A stretch of 53,603 nt of DNA from an uncultured Erysipelotrichaceae bacterium. Its GTDB lineage: Bacteria > Bacillota_I > Bacilli_A > Erysipelotrichales > Erysipelotrichaceae. This document shows, piece after piece, positions 53,603 to 53,603 of this stretch. Position numbers and translations under genes: made by a program. The notes under the pieces are model-generated. The model had not been told where the DNA came from. It saw only the letters and a program-made list of their open reading frames with translations, and did not search any database. Each line of letters begins with the position of its first letter. Within the stretch, counting starts at the first letter, position 1. The stretch is taken from NCBI GenBank assembly GCA_945877405.1, contig CAMCSA010000012.1, positions 1 to 53,603 on the forward strand, in the 5' to 3' direction.

Positions 53603-53603
53603 A

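Overview
The window is a chromosomal segment of a low-GC Gram-positive bacterium. The pairing of Bacillus-type primosome genes (dnaB, dnaI) with fakA, asp23-like, divIB, murG/murB, mutS2 and rnhC points to Bacillota. Protein style and small families such as the DUF3196-like protein suggest Erysipelotrichia; that placement is an inference from sequence feel, with no search behind it. Almost every gene is on the minus strand. The plus strand carries only a Ppx/GppA-type phosphatase, a GlsB-like membrane peptide, a small membrane protein and rnhC.

Region 47-9896 (read right to left) is one compact operon: tetR, AI-2E-family permease, ZnuA-like lipoprotein, polA, mutM, coaE, dnaB, dnaI, then pfkA, which may also have its own promoter. 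Most junctions are 1-4 bp overlaps or gaps under 10 bp. A palindrome sits exactly between the -35 and -10 of the tetR promoter. Region 9979-10790 is a dead two-component system. Region 10919-14990 encodes a four-PASTA membrane protein and a large glucosaminidase-type autolysin with overlapping frames, behind a palindromic operator.

Region 15139-21344 holds galE, rseP, dxr, cdsA and uppS (isoprenoid, phospholipid and envelope functions), then frr and pyrH. Region 21352-22568 is the plus-strand ppx and glsB-like pair. Region 22627-27697 holds fakA, an asp23-like gene, divIB, murB and murG. Region 27726-31221 is a heterodimeric ABC exporter. Region 31226-35661 holds engB, lon and tig, with a CIRCE (HrcA) element overlapping the tig promoter. 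Region 35713-38829 holds a Na/Pi cotransporter behind four 11-bp-spaced Pho-box-like repeats, a DUF3196-like gene and a GNAT acetyltransferase.

Region 38830-46690 is the most notable. The sbcD-sbcC nuclease operon sits between two RNA-guided-nuclease transposable elements on the same strand. An IscB element with a well-preserved omega-RNA region lies immediately after sbcC, and an IS200/IS605 element with intact tnpA and tnpB lies immediately before sbcD. Both right ends finish in TTCAC. Joining the flanks of the IscB element recreates an sbcC stop codon overlapping a ribosome-binding site and the GNAT start codon, which fixes its ends at one-base precision.

Region 46686-53603 holds tRNA-Arg(UCU), a YfcE-like phosphodiesterase, a small membrane protein, uvrC, mutS2, rnhC and a gene that runs off the window edge through two 24-bp tandem repeats. 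Three genes (tnpA, the YfcE-like gene, rnhC) have an extended -10 box placed so that transcription would start on the first base of the start codon, so they look leaderless.
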